In this document: one piece after another, positions 31,409-39,671 of the stretch
How positions within the stretch are numbered: position 1 is the stretch's first letter
Layout of the letters: each line of letters opens with the position of its first letter
Source of the DNA: Tidjanibacter sp.
Lineage (GTDB): Bacteria > Bacteroidota > Bacteroidia > Bacteroidales > Rikenellaceae
NCBI GenBank assembly: GCA_017390585.1
Contig: JAFPBB010000077.1
Span: 1 to 39,671, forward strand
Reading direction: 5' to 3'
Length of the DNA: 39,671 nucleotides
Made by a program: the position numbers and the translations under genes
The notes under the pieces: model-generated
The model's database searches: none
Told to the model about the DNA's origin: nothing
What the model saw: only the letters and a program-made list of their open reading frames with translations

Positions 31409-33187
31409 ATGCCTCTTACGGAGCGATTGCTCTTGTGGCTCAATCTTCAGGCACGTCGCATCAGCACGCGACAACTAACCTTCATTCTCGCCATCGTGGT
31501 GGGCCTCGTCTCGGGCGGTGTGACCTGCATCTTCGAGTGGTTCCTCGGACTCATCAAGGAGGGACTCACGAGTTGGTTTCCCAAGGAGGAGGTGGGATGG
31601 CTCTACCTGCTCTACCCGATGGTGGGTATCATTCTGGCGTCGCTCTTTGTGCGCTTCATCGTCAAGGACGACATCTCGGAGGGTGTGACCAAGGTGCTCA
31701 AGGCTATGAGCACATCCTCCTCGCAGATCAAACCCCACAACTGCTACTCCTCCGTTGTGGGCGGTGCGCTGACCATCGGATTTGGTGGTTCGGTGGGTCC
31801 CGAGGCGCCCATTGTGCTGACGGGTGCCGCCATCGGCTCCAACATCGGTAGGCTGATGAAACTCAACTATCGCAACCTCACGCTGATGCTTGCTTGCGGT
31901 GTGGCCGCGGCCCTCTCGGCAATCTTCAAGGCCCCCATCACGGGTGTGATTTTCGTGATGGAGATTCTGCTGCTCGATATGAGTATGACGGCCATCATCC
32001 CACTGATTATCTCTTCGGTGACGGCGGTGACGCTCACCTTCTTCGTGCGAGGCTTTGAGCCTATGCTCTCCGCTGGAACCATTGGCGATTTGTCCTTCTC
32101 CCACATTCCCATCTACCTGCTGCTGGCCATTGTCTGCGGACTTATGTGCTACTACTTTATGAACACCAACTTCCGCGTCAAGGGGCTTATCGACCGCCTC
32201 GGAAAACCCTGGAAGAAGTGGGTTGTGGGCGGCTTGGCTCTGGGTGTGATGATTATGCTCTTCCCGCCTCTCTATGGCGAGGGCTACGGCATCTTCCACC
32301 ACTTTATGACGGGCGATGTGACTGCCGTATTCGACAACTCGGGCTTCTATGATTTTCGTCACAACGAGTGGGTTGTGCTGGGCTATCTGGTGGCGATTAT
32401 GTTCGTCAAGGTGGTGGCTATGGCTGTTACGAATGCCTCGGGAGGTGTGGGCGGAACCTTTGCACCCTCGCTCTTTGTGGGTGCCTTTGTGGGAGCCATC
32501 ACGGCCTATGTGGCCAACACTTGGTTTGCTGCCGACCTCTCCATCGCGGCCTTCTCGCTGGTGGGTATGGCGGGCCTTATGAGTGGAGTTATGAAGGCTC
32601 CGCTGACGGCAGTCTTCCTCATTGCCGAGATCTCGAGTGCCTACCAACTCTTTGTGCCTCTGATGCTTGTCTCGTGTGTCTCCTATGTGATCAACCGCTA
32701 TCTGGAGCCCGACTCAATCTACACCAAGACCCTCCGCAAGAAGGGACAGCTCCTCACCCACGACAAGGATCAGGCCGTTAGCGTGGTGTTGTCGGTGCGC
32801 TCGTTGGTGGAGACCAATATGCTCACCGTGGGAGAGTTCGACACGTTGGGCGATATGGTTGTTCGCGTGATTCCCCACACTACGCGCAACATCTTCCCCG
32901 TTTTGGGTGAGGGCGACAAGTTGCTCGGCGTGGTGGAGTTCGACAAGTTGAGGAAGGATATGTTCGACCAGAGTAAATATCCCAATTCGGTCCGCAGGTA
33001 TATGACTCCTCCTGCGGATGTGATTTTGGAGGGAGAGAGTGCATCGAGTGTGCTGGAGAAGTTTGAGCAGACGGGTGCGTGGAATCTTCCGATGACCACC
33101 CGAGAGGGGGTCTACATTGGCTTTGTGAGCAAGTCGCGCATCCTGACGGCCTACCGCGAGAAACTCAAGGAGATGACCCAGGAGTAG
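31409..33187 (+). CDS. CLC-family chloride channel/transporter with C-terminal CBS domains
   Basis: The ATG at 31409 gives 592 residues. A GTG at 31304 would add 35 residues unlike the family. The membrane part (about 20-430) has the CLC selectivity elements: GFGGSVGPEAP with the gating glutamate Glu132, and GGTFAPSLF as the third filter segment. The proton-side glutamate of coupled transporters (E203 in E. coli ClcA) appears to be replaced: the matching stretch reads VMEILLLD, with Ile186 after Glu185. The C-terminal portion (about 465-590) forms a pair of CBS-type domains that usually bind nucleotides. The protein moves chloride across the inner membrane; channel-like or uncoupled transport is inferred. 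Confidence 0.88.
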   Translation: MPLTERLLLWLNLQARRISTRQLTFILAIVVGLVSGGVTCIFEWFLGLIKEGLTSWFPKEEVGWLYLLYPMVGIILASLFVRFIVKDDISEGVTKVLKAMSTSSSQIKPHNCYSSVVGGALTIGFGGSVGPEAPIVLTGAAIGSNIGRLMKLNYRNLTLMLACGVAAALSAIFKAPITGVIFVMEILLLDMSMTAIIPLIISSVTAVTLTFFVRGFEPMLSAGTIGDLSFSHIPIYLLLAIVCGLMCYYFMNTNFRVKGLIDRLGKPWKKWVVGGLALGVMIMLFPPLYGEGYGIFHHFMTGDVTAVFDNSGFYDFRHNEWVVLGYLVAIMFVKVVAMAVTNASGGVGGTFAPSLFVGAFVGAITAYVANTWFAADLSIAAFSLVGMAGLMSGVMKAPLTAVFLIAEISSAYQLFVPLMLVSCVSYVINRYLEPDSIYTKTLRKKGQLLTHDKDQAVSVVLSVRSLVETNMLTVGEFDTLGDMVVRVIPHTTRNIFPVLGEGDKLLGVVEFDKLRKDMFDQSKYPNSVRRYMTPPADVILEGESASSVLEKFEQTGAWNLPMTTREGVYIGFVSKSRILTAYREKLKEMTQE

Positions 33188-33248
33188 CCTGACCCCGCGG
33201 GGGTATAAGCTCTGCGCTGTATTGCATTGCATACTACTCTACACAACG

Positions 33249-33287
33249 CACACGCCCCCGCGTAATGGGCGGGGGCGTGTGTTGTTG
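33249..33287 (+). terminator. GC-rich hairpin after the CLC gene
   Basis: A 13-bp stem CACACGCCCCCGC/GCGGGGGCGTGTG (33249-33261, 33269-33281) is followed by TTGTTG rather than a full T-run. It lies 62 bp after the stop codon and 24 bp before the next gene. Confidence 0.6.
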
Positions 33288-33310
33288 GATGGATAAATCA
33301 TCATATTATT

Positions 33311-34456
33311 GTGAAACTAACATTCATAGGACCGGCCTATCCGTATAGGGGAGGTCTGGCGACAATTATCGAGACTCTGGCAAGAGTCTTCAGTGGGAGA
33401 GGTAATGATGTGAAAATCAAGACCTTCTCACTGCAATACCCCACGCTCCTTTTCCCCGGCAAGAGTCAGTTTCGCACGGGTGAACCACCCGCCGACCTGC
33501 GTATTTCCCGCGAGGTGAGCACCATCAATCCCTTCTCGTGGTTGAGGGTGGGGCGTAGACTCCGCAGGGAGGCACCCGATTTGGTGGTGCTCAAATATTG
33601 GACCCCTCTGATGGCACCCTGCTTCGGCACTATCTGCCGCTTGGCGCGTAGGAATGGCCGCACAAAGGTGGTGGTGCACCTCGATAATATCACCCCCCAC
33701 GAGCCCCACTTCTACGACAGGCTCCTGAATCGCTACTTCCTCCGCTCCTGCGACGGCTTCATCTATATGTCCGAGGCTGTCCACCGCGACCTTGCCTCCT
33801 TCCGACCCGATGCACCCGCACTCTTCTCCCCCCATCCCCTCTTCGATACCTATGGGGAGCCCCACCAAAGAGAGGAGGCTTGCCGTAGGCTCGGGCTCGA
33901 CCCCGCCGTGAGGTATGCTATGTTCTTCGGCTATGTGAGGGACTATAAGGGGTTGGACATCCTGCTCGATGCGTGGGCGTTGCTCAGGAGTGAGGGGCGT
34001 ACCGAGGGTAGGCGACTGCTCGTTGTGGGCGAGGTCTATGGCGACGACACAAAATATCGGGAGCAGATTGCCCGCTTGGGCATTGGGGATGAGGTGGTTG
34101 TCCACAACGACTTTGTGCCCGATGGCGAGGTGGGCCTCTGGTTCTCCGCAGCAGATATGGTGGCGCTGCCCTATAAGTCGGCCACTCAGAGTGGTGTTAC
34201 CCAAGTGGCCTATGCTTTCGATGTCCCTATGGTGGTGACCCGCGTGGGCGGATTGGAGGAGATGGTGGCCGACGATGTTGTGGGAGTGCTGGCCGACACC
34301 ACTCCGCGTTCGGTGGCCGACGCCATTGCGCGCGTGTGGGAGGGCGATAACTTGGAGCGCTACCGCGAGGGTGTCCGACGCGAGAAGAGCCGCTTCTCGT
34401 GGGAGGCCACGGCGGATAGGATTGAGGATCTTGTGGAGATTATCAACAGTAGGTAA
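33311..34456 (+). CDS. Glycosyltransferase, GT4-type (GT-B fold)
   Basis: The product has 381 residues and starts with GTG at 33311 (MKLTFIGPAYPYRGGLA). The N-terminal Rossmann-like half binds the acceptor. The C-terminal half holds the nucleotide-sugar site, with FFGYVRDYKGLDILLDA and the motif DMVALPYKSATQSGVTQVAYAF, the usual donor-binding loop of family 4 enzymes. No signal or membrane segment is present, so it acts in the cytosol, probably on a lipid- or envelope-linked glycan. The neighbours give no pathway. Donor and acceptor cannot be predicted. Confidence 0.88.
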   Translation: MKLTFIGPAYPYRGGLATIIETLARVFSGRGNDVKIKTFSLQYPTLLFPGKSQFRTGEPPADLRISREVSTINPFSWLRVGRRLRREAPDLVVLKYWTPLMAPCFGTICRLARRNGRTKVVVHLDNITPHEPHFYDRLLNRYFLRSCDGFIYMSEAVHRDLASFRPDAPALFSPHPLFDTYGEPHQREEACRRLGLDPAVRYAMFFGYVRDYKGLDILLDAWALLRSEGRTEGRRLLVVGEVYGDDTKYREQIARLGIGDEVVVHNDFVPDGEVGLWFSAADMVALPYKSATQSGVTQVAYAFDVPMVVTRVGGLEEMVADDVVGVLADTTPRSVADAIARVWEGDNLERYREGVRREKSRFSWEATADRIEDLVEIINSR

Positions 34457-34483
34457 CAGAATCGGAATACCACGTAAATAGAT

Positions 34484-34520
34484 AGAGGGCGACCCTGCGA
34501 AGGGCCGCCCTCTGTTTTTT
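34484..34520 (+). terminator. Intrinsic terminator of the glycosyltransferase gene
   Basis: AGAGGGCG (34484-34491) pairs with CGCCCTCT (34506-34513), with an inner CCCT/AGGG stem and GCGA loop, followed by GTTTTTT. It lies between convergent genes. Confidence 0.9.
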
Positions 34521-34537
34521 GGGACTATTCCGATCCG

Positions 34538-35899
34538 TTATTTTTTGATGTTGGGCTCCTCGAGACCGAAGTTGTTCTTGCGGTTCTCCCTCTTGAGCCA
34601 GAGGCTGAAGAAGAGTGCGAGCACGCCAAACGAGGAGAAAATTACCATAGGCAGGGTGTAGCCACCGGTGGCGTCGAGAACGTTGCCAATGAGGATGGGC
34701 ACTGCAAAGAGGCCGATGTTCTGAATCCAGAAGATGATGCAGTAGGCCGAGCCGAGGATGCGGTTGTCGATGATCTTGGGTACCGAAGGCCAGAGAGCTG
34801 CGGGCACCAACGAGAAAGATACGCCGAGGATAACCACGATGGTCACTGCCAACCAGCTATAGGGGAATGCGGGCAGCAGGAATGCAAACGAGAGGTGGCA
34901 GAGAATCATCACCAACGAGCCTACCATAAGCATCGAAGCAGCCTTACCCTTGTTGTCGATGAAAGCACCGAGGAAGGGGGTGAGCACCATAGCCAAGATG
35001 GGGAAGCAGCTGAAGAGCTGTGCGCCGTTCTCAATGCCGAGGGTGGTGTTCAAAAAGTCGGGGGCGTAGCGCTGGAAGGGGAAGATGGCCGAGTAGTAGA
35101 GCACACACAGCAGAGCCACCAACCAGAACATCTTGCTCGAGAAGATCTTGCCTAGGTCGCTGAACTTGAACTCCTCCTCCGAAGCCTCCTCGGTGAGCTC
35201 GCCGGCAGCGATGAGCTGCTTGTCGAACTTCTTGTCGAGAACCACGAATACGGAGTAGAAAATCAGACCGATGAGCAGCAGAATGGCGCCGAATGCCACG
35301 GGAGCCGACACGAGGCTGCCGAACTTGGCAAACACCATAGGCGAGAGCCACATTGCTGCAAACACGCCCAAACGTGCAATCGACATCTCAAGACCCATAG
35401 CCATAGCCATCTCTTTGCCCTTGAACCACTTGGCAATAGCTTTCGACACGGTGGTACCTGCCATCTCGCAGCCGCAACCGAAAATCATAAAGCCCAAGCA
35501 GGATACCTTTGCGGTGGCGGGGAGAGTGGTCCACCACGAGTTGAGCCAAGTCTCCAGGCCGGAGCCGATGAAGAGGTCGCTCATACCGTAGAACTTGATG
35601 CCTGCACCGATAACCATCAGCGAGGCCGAGAGCATACCGGTGAAGCGGATGCCCATCTTGTCGAGGATGATGCCGGCAAAGATGAGGAAGAAGCAGAAAA
35701 CGTTGAGGAAGTACTCACTTGCGGCGTAGGTGCCGAAGGTGCCGCTATTCCAACCGAGACTGCTCTCGAGCTGGCTCTTCAGGGGCGAGAGCATATCCAC
35801 AAACATATAGGCAAAGAACATCATCAGGGCGATGAGAATCAGTGCCGACCAACGAACAAAGGCGGAGTCGTTGAGTTTTCTTTGAATCTGTTGTACCAT
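34538..35899 (-). CDS. Major facilitator superfamily transporter
   Basis: The product has 453 residues with about twelve membrane helices and no signal peptide, a standard MFS layout. The first cytoplasmic loop contains DKMGIRFTG, matching the MFS motif A pattern (G-x-L-aD-r-G-r), and KWFKGKEMAMAMGLEMSIARLG is a characteristic segment of the NarK/MFSD1-like branch. A charged loop joins the two halves (about 230-250; ELTEEASEEEFKF). The substrate is unknown; organic anions or small peptides are possibilities for this branch. It lies 78 bp after the TPR gene with no clear promoter between, so co-transcription is possible. Confidence 0.85.
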   Translation of the reverse strand: MVQQIQRKLNDSAFVRWSALILIALMMFFAYMFVDMLSPLKSQLESSLGWNSGTFGTYAASEYFLNVFCFFLIFAGIILDKMGIRFTGMLSASLMVIGAGIKFYGMSDLFIGSGLETWLNSWWTTLPATAKVSCLGFMIFGCGCEMAGTTVSKAIAKWFKGKEMAMAMGLEMSIARLGVFAAMWLSPMVFAKFGSLVSAPVAFGAILLLIGLIFYSVFVVLDKKFDKQLIAAGELTEEASEEEFKFSDLGKIFSSKMFWLVALLCVLYYSAIFPFQRYAPDFLNTTLGIENGAQLFSCFPILAMVLTPFLGAFIDNKGKAASMLMVGSLVMILCHLSFAFLLPAFPYSWLAVTIVVILGVSFSLVPAALWPSVPKIIDNRILGSAYCIIFWIQNIGLFAVPILIGNVLDATGGYTLPMVIFSSFGVLALFFSLWLKRENRKNNFGLEEPNIKK

Positions 35900-35944
35900 A
35901 AAGTTTTGTTAGTAATTGAAGTGTGATTAATGTGTTTATGTGTT

Positions 35945-36004
35945 TGAGTTTTGCTGTCGTTTCGGGGCGGGCGGCAACTACTTGGCTGAGTTTTGCTGTC
36001 GTTT
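35945..36004. repeat. 18-bp direct repeat at the 3' end of the TPR gene
   Basis: TGAGTTTTGCTGTCGTTT occurs at 35945-35962 and 35987-36004. The second copy encodes the last residues of the TPR protein (KRQQNS); the first lies beyond the stop codon. Confidence 0.7.
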
Positions 36005-37930
36005 GAGTATTGCATAGGCATCCTTTATGCCCAGCTCGCCCGCTTTGGAGAGGTCCATCGAGCCCTTCTGGGTATCCTTCAGGTAGAGCTGCACGAGGCC
36101 GCGGTTGAAGTAGGCGTCGGCGAGTTCGGGGGCCAGCTCGAGTGCGCGAGTGTAGTCGTCGTAGGCGGCGGGCATATCGCCCGACAGGGCGTGGAGGTTA
36201 CCTCTATTATAATATATATAGGCCAAGTCGGGGGCCAATTCGGCGGCTTTGTTGAGGTCGGCAATCGCCTCGTCGTAGTTGAATGTGCGGTTGCGCGAGG
36301 GGCGGAGTGCCATATCCGAGTCGAGGGTAATCTTCTCGGAGAGGGTCACCGAGGAGATGAAATCGATCATCTCGGCGCGGGTTACGGCCCTATTGAGGTA
36401 GAGCATAGCGTTGTTGGGGTCGAGTCGGATGGCCTCCGAGAGGAGGTTCACTGCCGATGTGTACTGCCTCATTGCCAGCTGCGATATGGCCCAGCGGAAG
36501 ATGGACTCCACGCTGCTGTAGGCCGCATCCTCAAATCGTTTGTTGAGTGCCGCCACCTCCTTTTCGGTGAGTGTTGTGGGGGTGTTGGTGAATACGATGG
36601 TGGTGTCCGCGGCCACCGTAGACTCCGCAATGGCGGGGTGGTAGTAGCGGTGTTGACCAATGGATGTGGGGGCCGAGAGTCCCCAGCGATACATCTCGCG
36701 GATGGTGGTGTGGGAGTCGTTCTCCTCGGCGAGTTTACGTTCTGCCGAGCGCGTTTCGAACGAGACGAGCTGGTTGAACTTCCTCGAGGTGTCGGCCCAG
36801 AGGGTGAGACCTTCGGGATCCTCCTCGAGTCGAGCTTCATACTCGGCAATTTTCCTATAGGCAATGGCGCGGTCGCGCTTGGCGCCGTCGGCATCGTGGA
36901 TTATGTCTTTGATGATTGCCCTCTGGAGGTAGGCATTGGCAAAGTCGGGATAGAGCTCAATGGCCTTGCTGTAGTCACCCAAAGCCTCGCCATAGCGCTT
37001 GAGTTCCATCAACACAGCGGCACGGTTGTAGTAGCCTTTGACGTTCTCGGGAGCGTGTTCGACCACGAGGTTGTAGTGCTCCAGAGCCTCCTCGAGGCGG
37101 CCTGTGAGGGAGTAGACTATGGCCAGGTCGAAGTAGGCGCTGGTGACATAGGGGTCGATCTCGAGGACCTTCTTGAAGTCGCCTATGGCCTCCTCATAGC
37201 GTTCGAGTCGGCAGAGGGTTATGGCTCGGTTGAAGCGTGGGGCGAGGTAGGTGCTGTCGCATCGGAGCGCCATATCGAACATTTCGAGTGCCTCCTCGTT
37301 GCGCTGTTGGGCCATCATCAAGGTGGCCTTCTGGTTGTAGCCCTCGGAGTACTCCCTGTTGGTGCGAATGGCCTTCTCGAAGTTCTCATAGGCGGCCAGG
37401 GTGTCGTTCATTCCGAGCATTGCCACGCCACGATTGATGTGGGTTTGTGCGTCTTTGTCTGTGAATCGAAGCACCATATCGAAGTCCACCACCGACTTCA
37501 CCCACTGCTTATTTCGCAGGTGGGTCACTCCTCTCGAGTAGTAGGAGCCGGGAAGGTCGGGGCGCAACTCTATGGCGGCCGTGAGGTCGCGGACAGCGTC
37601 CTCATAGTTGCCCATTTCGGCGTGGACAATGCCGCGATAGTGGAGTGCTTCGGTGTAGACGGGGTTGATGTCGATGGCTTTGCTCAGGTCGGCCCTTGCA
37701 CCTATGAGGTCGCCCAGGCCGAGTTTGGCATAGCCTCGGAGATAGTAGGCCTCATAGGACTCCTTGTCGGAGCGGATGAGGATGTTGAGGATGTCGATTG
37801 CCTCCTTGTAGTTGTCGCTGGCGAGCATATTGCGGCTTGCCCAAGCTATGTAGCGCTTGTTGTACTGCGCGTCGGCGGAACCGACGCACAGCACAAGCAC
37901 CATTGCGACTATCGTTAGCAATCTCTTCAC
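35978..37930 (-). CDS. Exported tetratricopeptide-repeat protein
   Basis: The product has 650 residues, starting with GTG at 37930. A signal peptide (about 1-21, ending GSADA) directs it to the periplasm. About ten TPR units fill residues 25-370 (for example ALHYRGIVHAEMGNYEDAVRD), a less regular linker spans about 370-465, and three or four more TPRs reach the C-terminus. TPR arrays act as scaffolds for other proteins, and no catalytic domain is seen. It follows valS by 63 bp on the same strand. The last 18 bp of sense sequence are duplicated 42 bp downstream, just past the stop codon. Confidence 0.85.
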   Translation of the reverse strand: MKRLLTIVAMVLVLCVGSADAQYNKRYIAWASRNMLASDNYKEAIDILNILIRSDKESYEAYYLRGYAKLGLGDLIGARADLSKAIDINPVYTEALHYRGIVHAEMGNYEDAVRDLTAAIELRPDLPGSYYSRGVTHLRNKQWVKSVVDFDMVLRFTDKDAQTHINRGVAMLGMNDTLAAYENFEKAIRTNREYSEGYNQKATLMMAQQRNEEALEMFDMALRCDSTYLAPRFNRAITLCRLERYEEAIGDFKKVLEIDPYVTSAYFDLAIVYSLTGRLEEALEHYNLVVEHAPENVKGYYNRAAVLMELKRYGEALGDYSKAIELYPDFANAYLQRAIIKDIIHDADGAKRDRAIAYRKIAEYEARLEEDPEGLTLWADTSRKFNQLVSFETRSAERKLAEENDSHTTIREMYRWGLSAPTSIGQHRYYHPAIAESTVAADTTIVFTNTPTTLTEKEVAALNKRFEDAAYSSVESIFRWAISQLAMRQYTSAVNLLSEAIRLDPNNAMLYLNRAVTRAEMIDFISSVTLSEKITLDSDMALRPSRNRTFNYDEAIADLNKAAELAPDLAYIYYNRGNLHALSGDMPAAYDDYTRALELAPELADAYFNRGLVQLYLKDTQKGSMDLSKAGELGIKDAYAILKRQQNSAK

Positions 37931-37993
37931 TCTCTCGTTGCTACTTATCTTCTACTTCTATTTGTTCTTTTGTTGTTTTGTGTTGGCCAGAGG

Positions 37994-39671
37994 CTATTTC
38001 AGCGCAGCCATACGCTCCTTGATGGCGGCAATCTTCGCCTCGGCGTCGCGCTGTTTGTTCCTCTCGTTCTCCACCACTGCTGCGGGCGCATTGGCCACGA
38101 AGCGCTCGTTGGAGAGTTTGCCCATCACGGTGCGGAGGAAGCCCTCGAAGTAGGCGAGCTCCTTGGCCATCTTCTCCAACTCCTCCTCCACATTGATATT
38201 TGCGCTCAGGGGAACGAAATACTGAGTGGTCTTGACGATGAAGGCTGCGGCGGTGGGGTTCTTCTCGCTCACCTCCTTGATCTCGGAGAGGCCTGCCATC
38301 TTCTCCACGAGGCAGTTGTAGGCGGGGTGGTAGTTCTCGTCGGCGATAACCTCCAGAGCCACTTTCTCCTTATTGGGAACGTTGCGCTGTGCACGGATAT
38401 TGCGGACGTTGCCTACAACCTCCCTTGCGAGGTCCACCTCGGCGAGCATCTTCTCGTCGTAGGGTTTGTGCTCCTCGAAGAGGCTGAGCATAACGCTCTC
38501 GCCTTCGGTGCGCTCCGAGACGTGCTGCCACAGCTCCTCGGTCACGAAGGGCATAAAGGGGTGGAGCAACTGCAACAGGCGCTCGAAGAAGCGCTTGGTG
38601 GCCTCCACAGTGGCGCCATCGGCGGGCGAGCCATAGGCGGGCTTAATCATCTCCAGATACCAGCCGCTGAAGTCGTCCCAGAAGAGACGGTAGAGGGTCA
38701 TCATTGCGTCGGAGATGCGGTAGGCCTCGAAGTGCTCCTCGATCTCCTTGTAGGCCTTCTGGTAGATGTTCTCAAACCACTCCACAGCCTTGGCGCAGTG
38801 GTCGCTCTGGGCGAGGGTGTTGTCCACCTCCCAGCCGGTCACCAGGCGGTAGGCGTTCCAAATCTTGTTGCAGAAGTTGCGGCCCTGCTCACAGAGGCTC
38901 TCGTCGAACATCAGGTCGTTGCCTGCCGAGGTGCAGAGCAGCAGTGCCACCCTCACGCCGTCGGCGCCATACTGAGCCATCAGATCCAGCGGGTCGGGCG
39001 AGTTGCCGAGCTGCTTGGACATCTTGCGGCCCAACTTGTCGCGCACGATACCGGTGAAGTAGACATTCCTGAAGGGCCTCTCCTGCCTCCACTCATAGCC
39101 GGCCATAATCATCCTTGCAATCCAGAAGAAGATGATGTCCGGACCGGTCACGAGGTCGTTGGTGGGGTAGTAATATTTGATCTCCTCATTCTCGGGGTGG
39201 TTGATGCCGTCGAAGACGCTGATGGGCCAGAGCCACGAGCTGAACCAGGTGTCCAGAACGTCCTCGTCCTGACGCAGGTCGGCCATCTGGAGCGACTCGT
39301 CGCCGCTCTTCTGGCGCGCCAACAGAAGTGCCTGCTCGGCATTCTCGGCCACCACAAATCCTCCCTTGGGCAGGTAGTAGGCGGGAATGCGGTGTCCCCA
39401 CCAGAGCTGACGGCTGATGCACCAGTCCTGGATGTTCTCCAACCAGTGGTTATAGGTGGTCTTGTATTTTGTGGGGTAGAACTTGAGTTCGTCATTCATT
39501 ACAGGGGGCAATGCGATGTCAGCAAAGTGCTGCATACGGAGGAACCACTGCATGCAAAGACGGGGCTCAACGGCTGTATCGGCATTACGCTCCGAGTAGC
39601 CCACCTTATTGTCGTAATCCTCTACCTTCTCGAGCAGACCTGCAGCCTCGAGGTCCTTGGCGATGAGACGG
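37994..39671 (-). CDS. valS: Valyl-tRNA synthetase, C-terminal part (cut by window end)
   Basis: The open frame runs from the stop at 37994 to the right edge, giving about 558 residues. The N-terminal part, with the HIGH motif and most of the editing domain, lies outside. Visible features are WCISRQLWWGHRIPAYY, DEDVLDTWFSSWLWP, and the KMSKS loop as GRKMSKQLGNSPDPLDLM, where the last serine is glutamine. An anticodon-binding helical domain (LQLLHPFMPFVTEELWQ) and the C-terminal coiled-coil arm of ValS follow (LEKMAKELAYFEGFLRTVMGKLSN). Translation continues upstream of the in-frame methionine-coded GTG at 39604 with typical ValS sequence (AKDLEAAGLLEKVEDY). Confidence 0.96.
   Translation of the reverse strand, partial: RLIAKDLEAAGLLEKVEDYDNKVGYSERNADTAVEPRLCMQWFLRMQHFADIALPPVMNDELKFYPTKYKTTYNHWLENIQDWCISRQLWWGHRIPAYYLPKGGFVVAENAEQALLLARQKSGDESLQMADLRQDEDVLDTWFSSWLWPISVFDGINHPENEEIKYYYPTNDLVTGPDIIFFWIARMIMAGYEWRQERPFRNVYFTGIVRDKLGRKMSKQLGNSPDPLDLMAQYGADGVRVALLLCTSAGNDLMFDESLCEQGRNFCNKIWNAYRLVTGWEVDNTLAQSDHCAKAVEWFENIYQKAYKEIEEHFEAYRISDAMMTLYRLFWDDFSGWYLEMIKPAYGSPADGATVEATKRFFERLLQLLHPFMPFVTEELWQHVSERTEGESVMLSLFEEHKPYDEKMLAEVDLAREVVGNVRNIRAQRNVPNKEKVALEVIADENYHPAYNCLVEKMAGLSEIKEVSEKNPTAAAFIVKTTQYFVPLSANINVEEELEKMAKELAYFEGFLRTVMGKLSNERFVANAPAAVVENERNKQRDAEAKIAAIKERMAALK

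Noticed and set aside
35993-37918. Open frame of 641 codons on the plus strand
   Set aside because: It mirrors the TPR gene almost end to end. The TPR frame has clear repeats and a signal peptide, and this one has neither.

Overview
The window looks like a chromosome segment of a GC-rich gut Bacteroidales, most likely Alistipes or a relative in the Rikenellaceae. This rests on a SusC/SusD pair, a hybrid two-component regulator, fimbrillin-like lipoproteins, a DUF6549-type protein and repeated Bacteroidetes -7 promoter boxes (TAnnTTTG). The genus is an inference from composition and protein style. No tRNA, rRNA, CRISPR array, transposase or recombinase gene was seen.

Layout. Positions 1-375 hold hairpin-rich intergenic repeats, followed by a lone DUF6549-type gene (598-1233). 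A minus-strand pair follows: a 45-residue peptide gene (3183-3320) and a fimbrillin/beta-helix lipoprotein (1260-3164). They diverge from an rsmE-chrA-chrA operon (3561-5395) that ends in a strong terminator. From 5787 to 23559 lies a polysaccharide utilisation locus (PUL): susC, susD, a surface lipoprotein with three tryptophan-rich repeats, a YdjC/ChbG-type deacetylase, two CE1 esterases, a GH3 glycosidase, a terminator, a hybrid two-component regulator (HTCS) and a third CE1 esterase. A 755-residue lipoprotein follows (23699-25966). Its promoter sits between inverted repeats and may be invertible.

Positions 25964-26427 are a tandem intergenic repeat array with covarying hairpins between convergent genes. 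Next come an AraC-family regulator (minus), a divergent small exported coiled-coil protein and the remnant of an outer-membrane barrel gene. The right third is mostly housekeeping: an MsbA-like ABC exporter diverging from trpS, a CLC channel/transporter with CBS domains, a family-4-type glycosyltransferase, and a minus-strand group valS (cut by the window end), TPR protein and MFS transporter.

How the PUL may work (inference). The HTCS senses an oligosaccharide in the periplasm and activates susC, probably through a TGAACAAA direct repeat upstream. SusCD and the repeat lipoprotein bind and import the glycan. Esterases and the deacetylase strip acyl groups, and the GH3 enzyme trims terminal sugars. 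No endo-acting glycanase is present, so the locus seems suited to decorated oligosaccharides released elsewhere.
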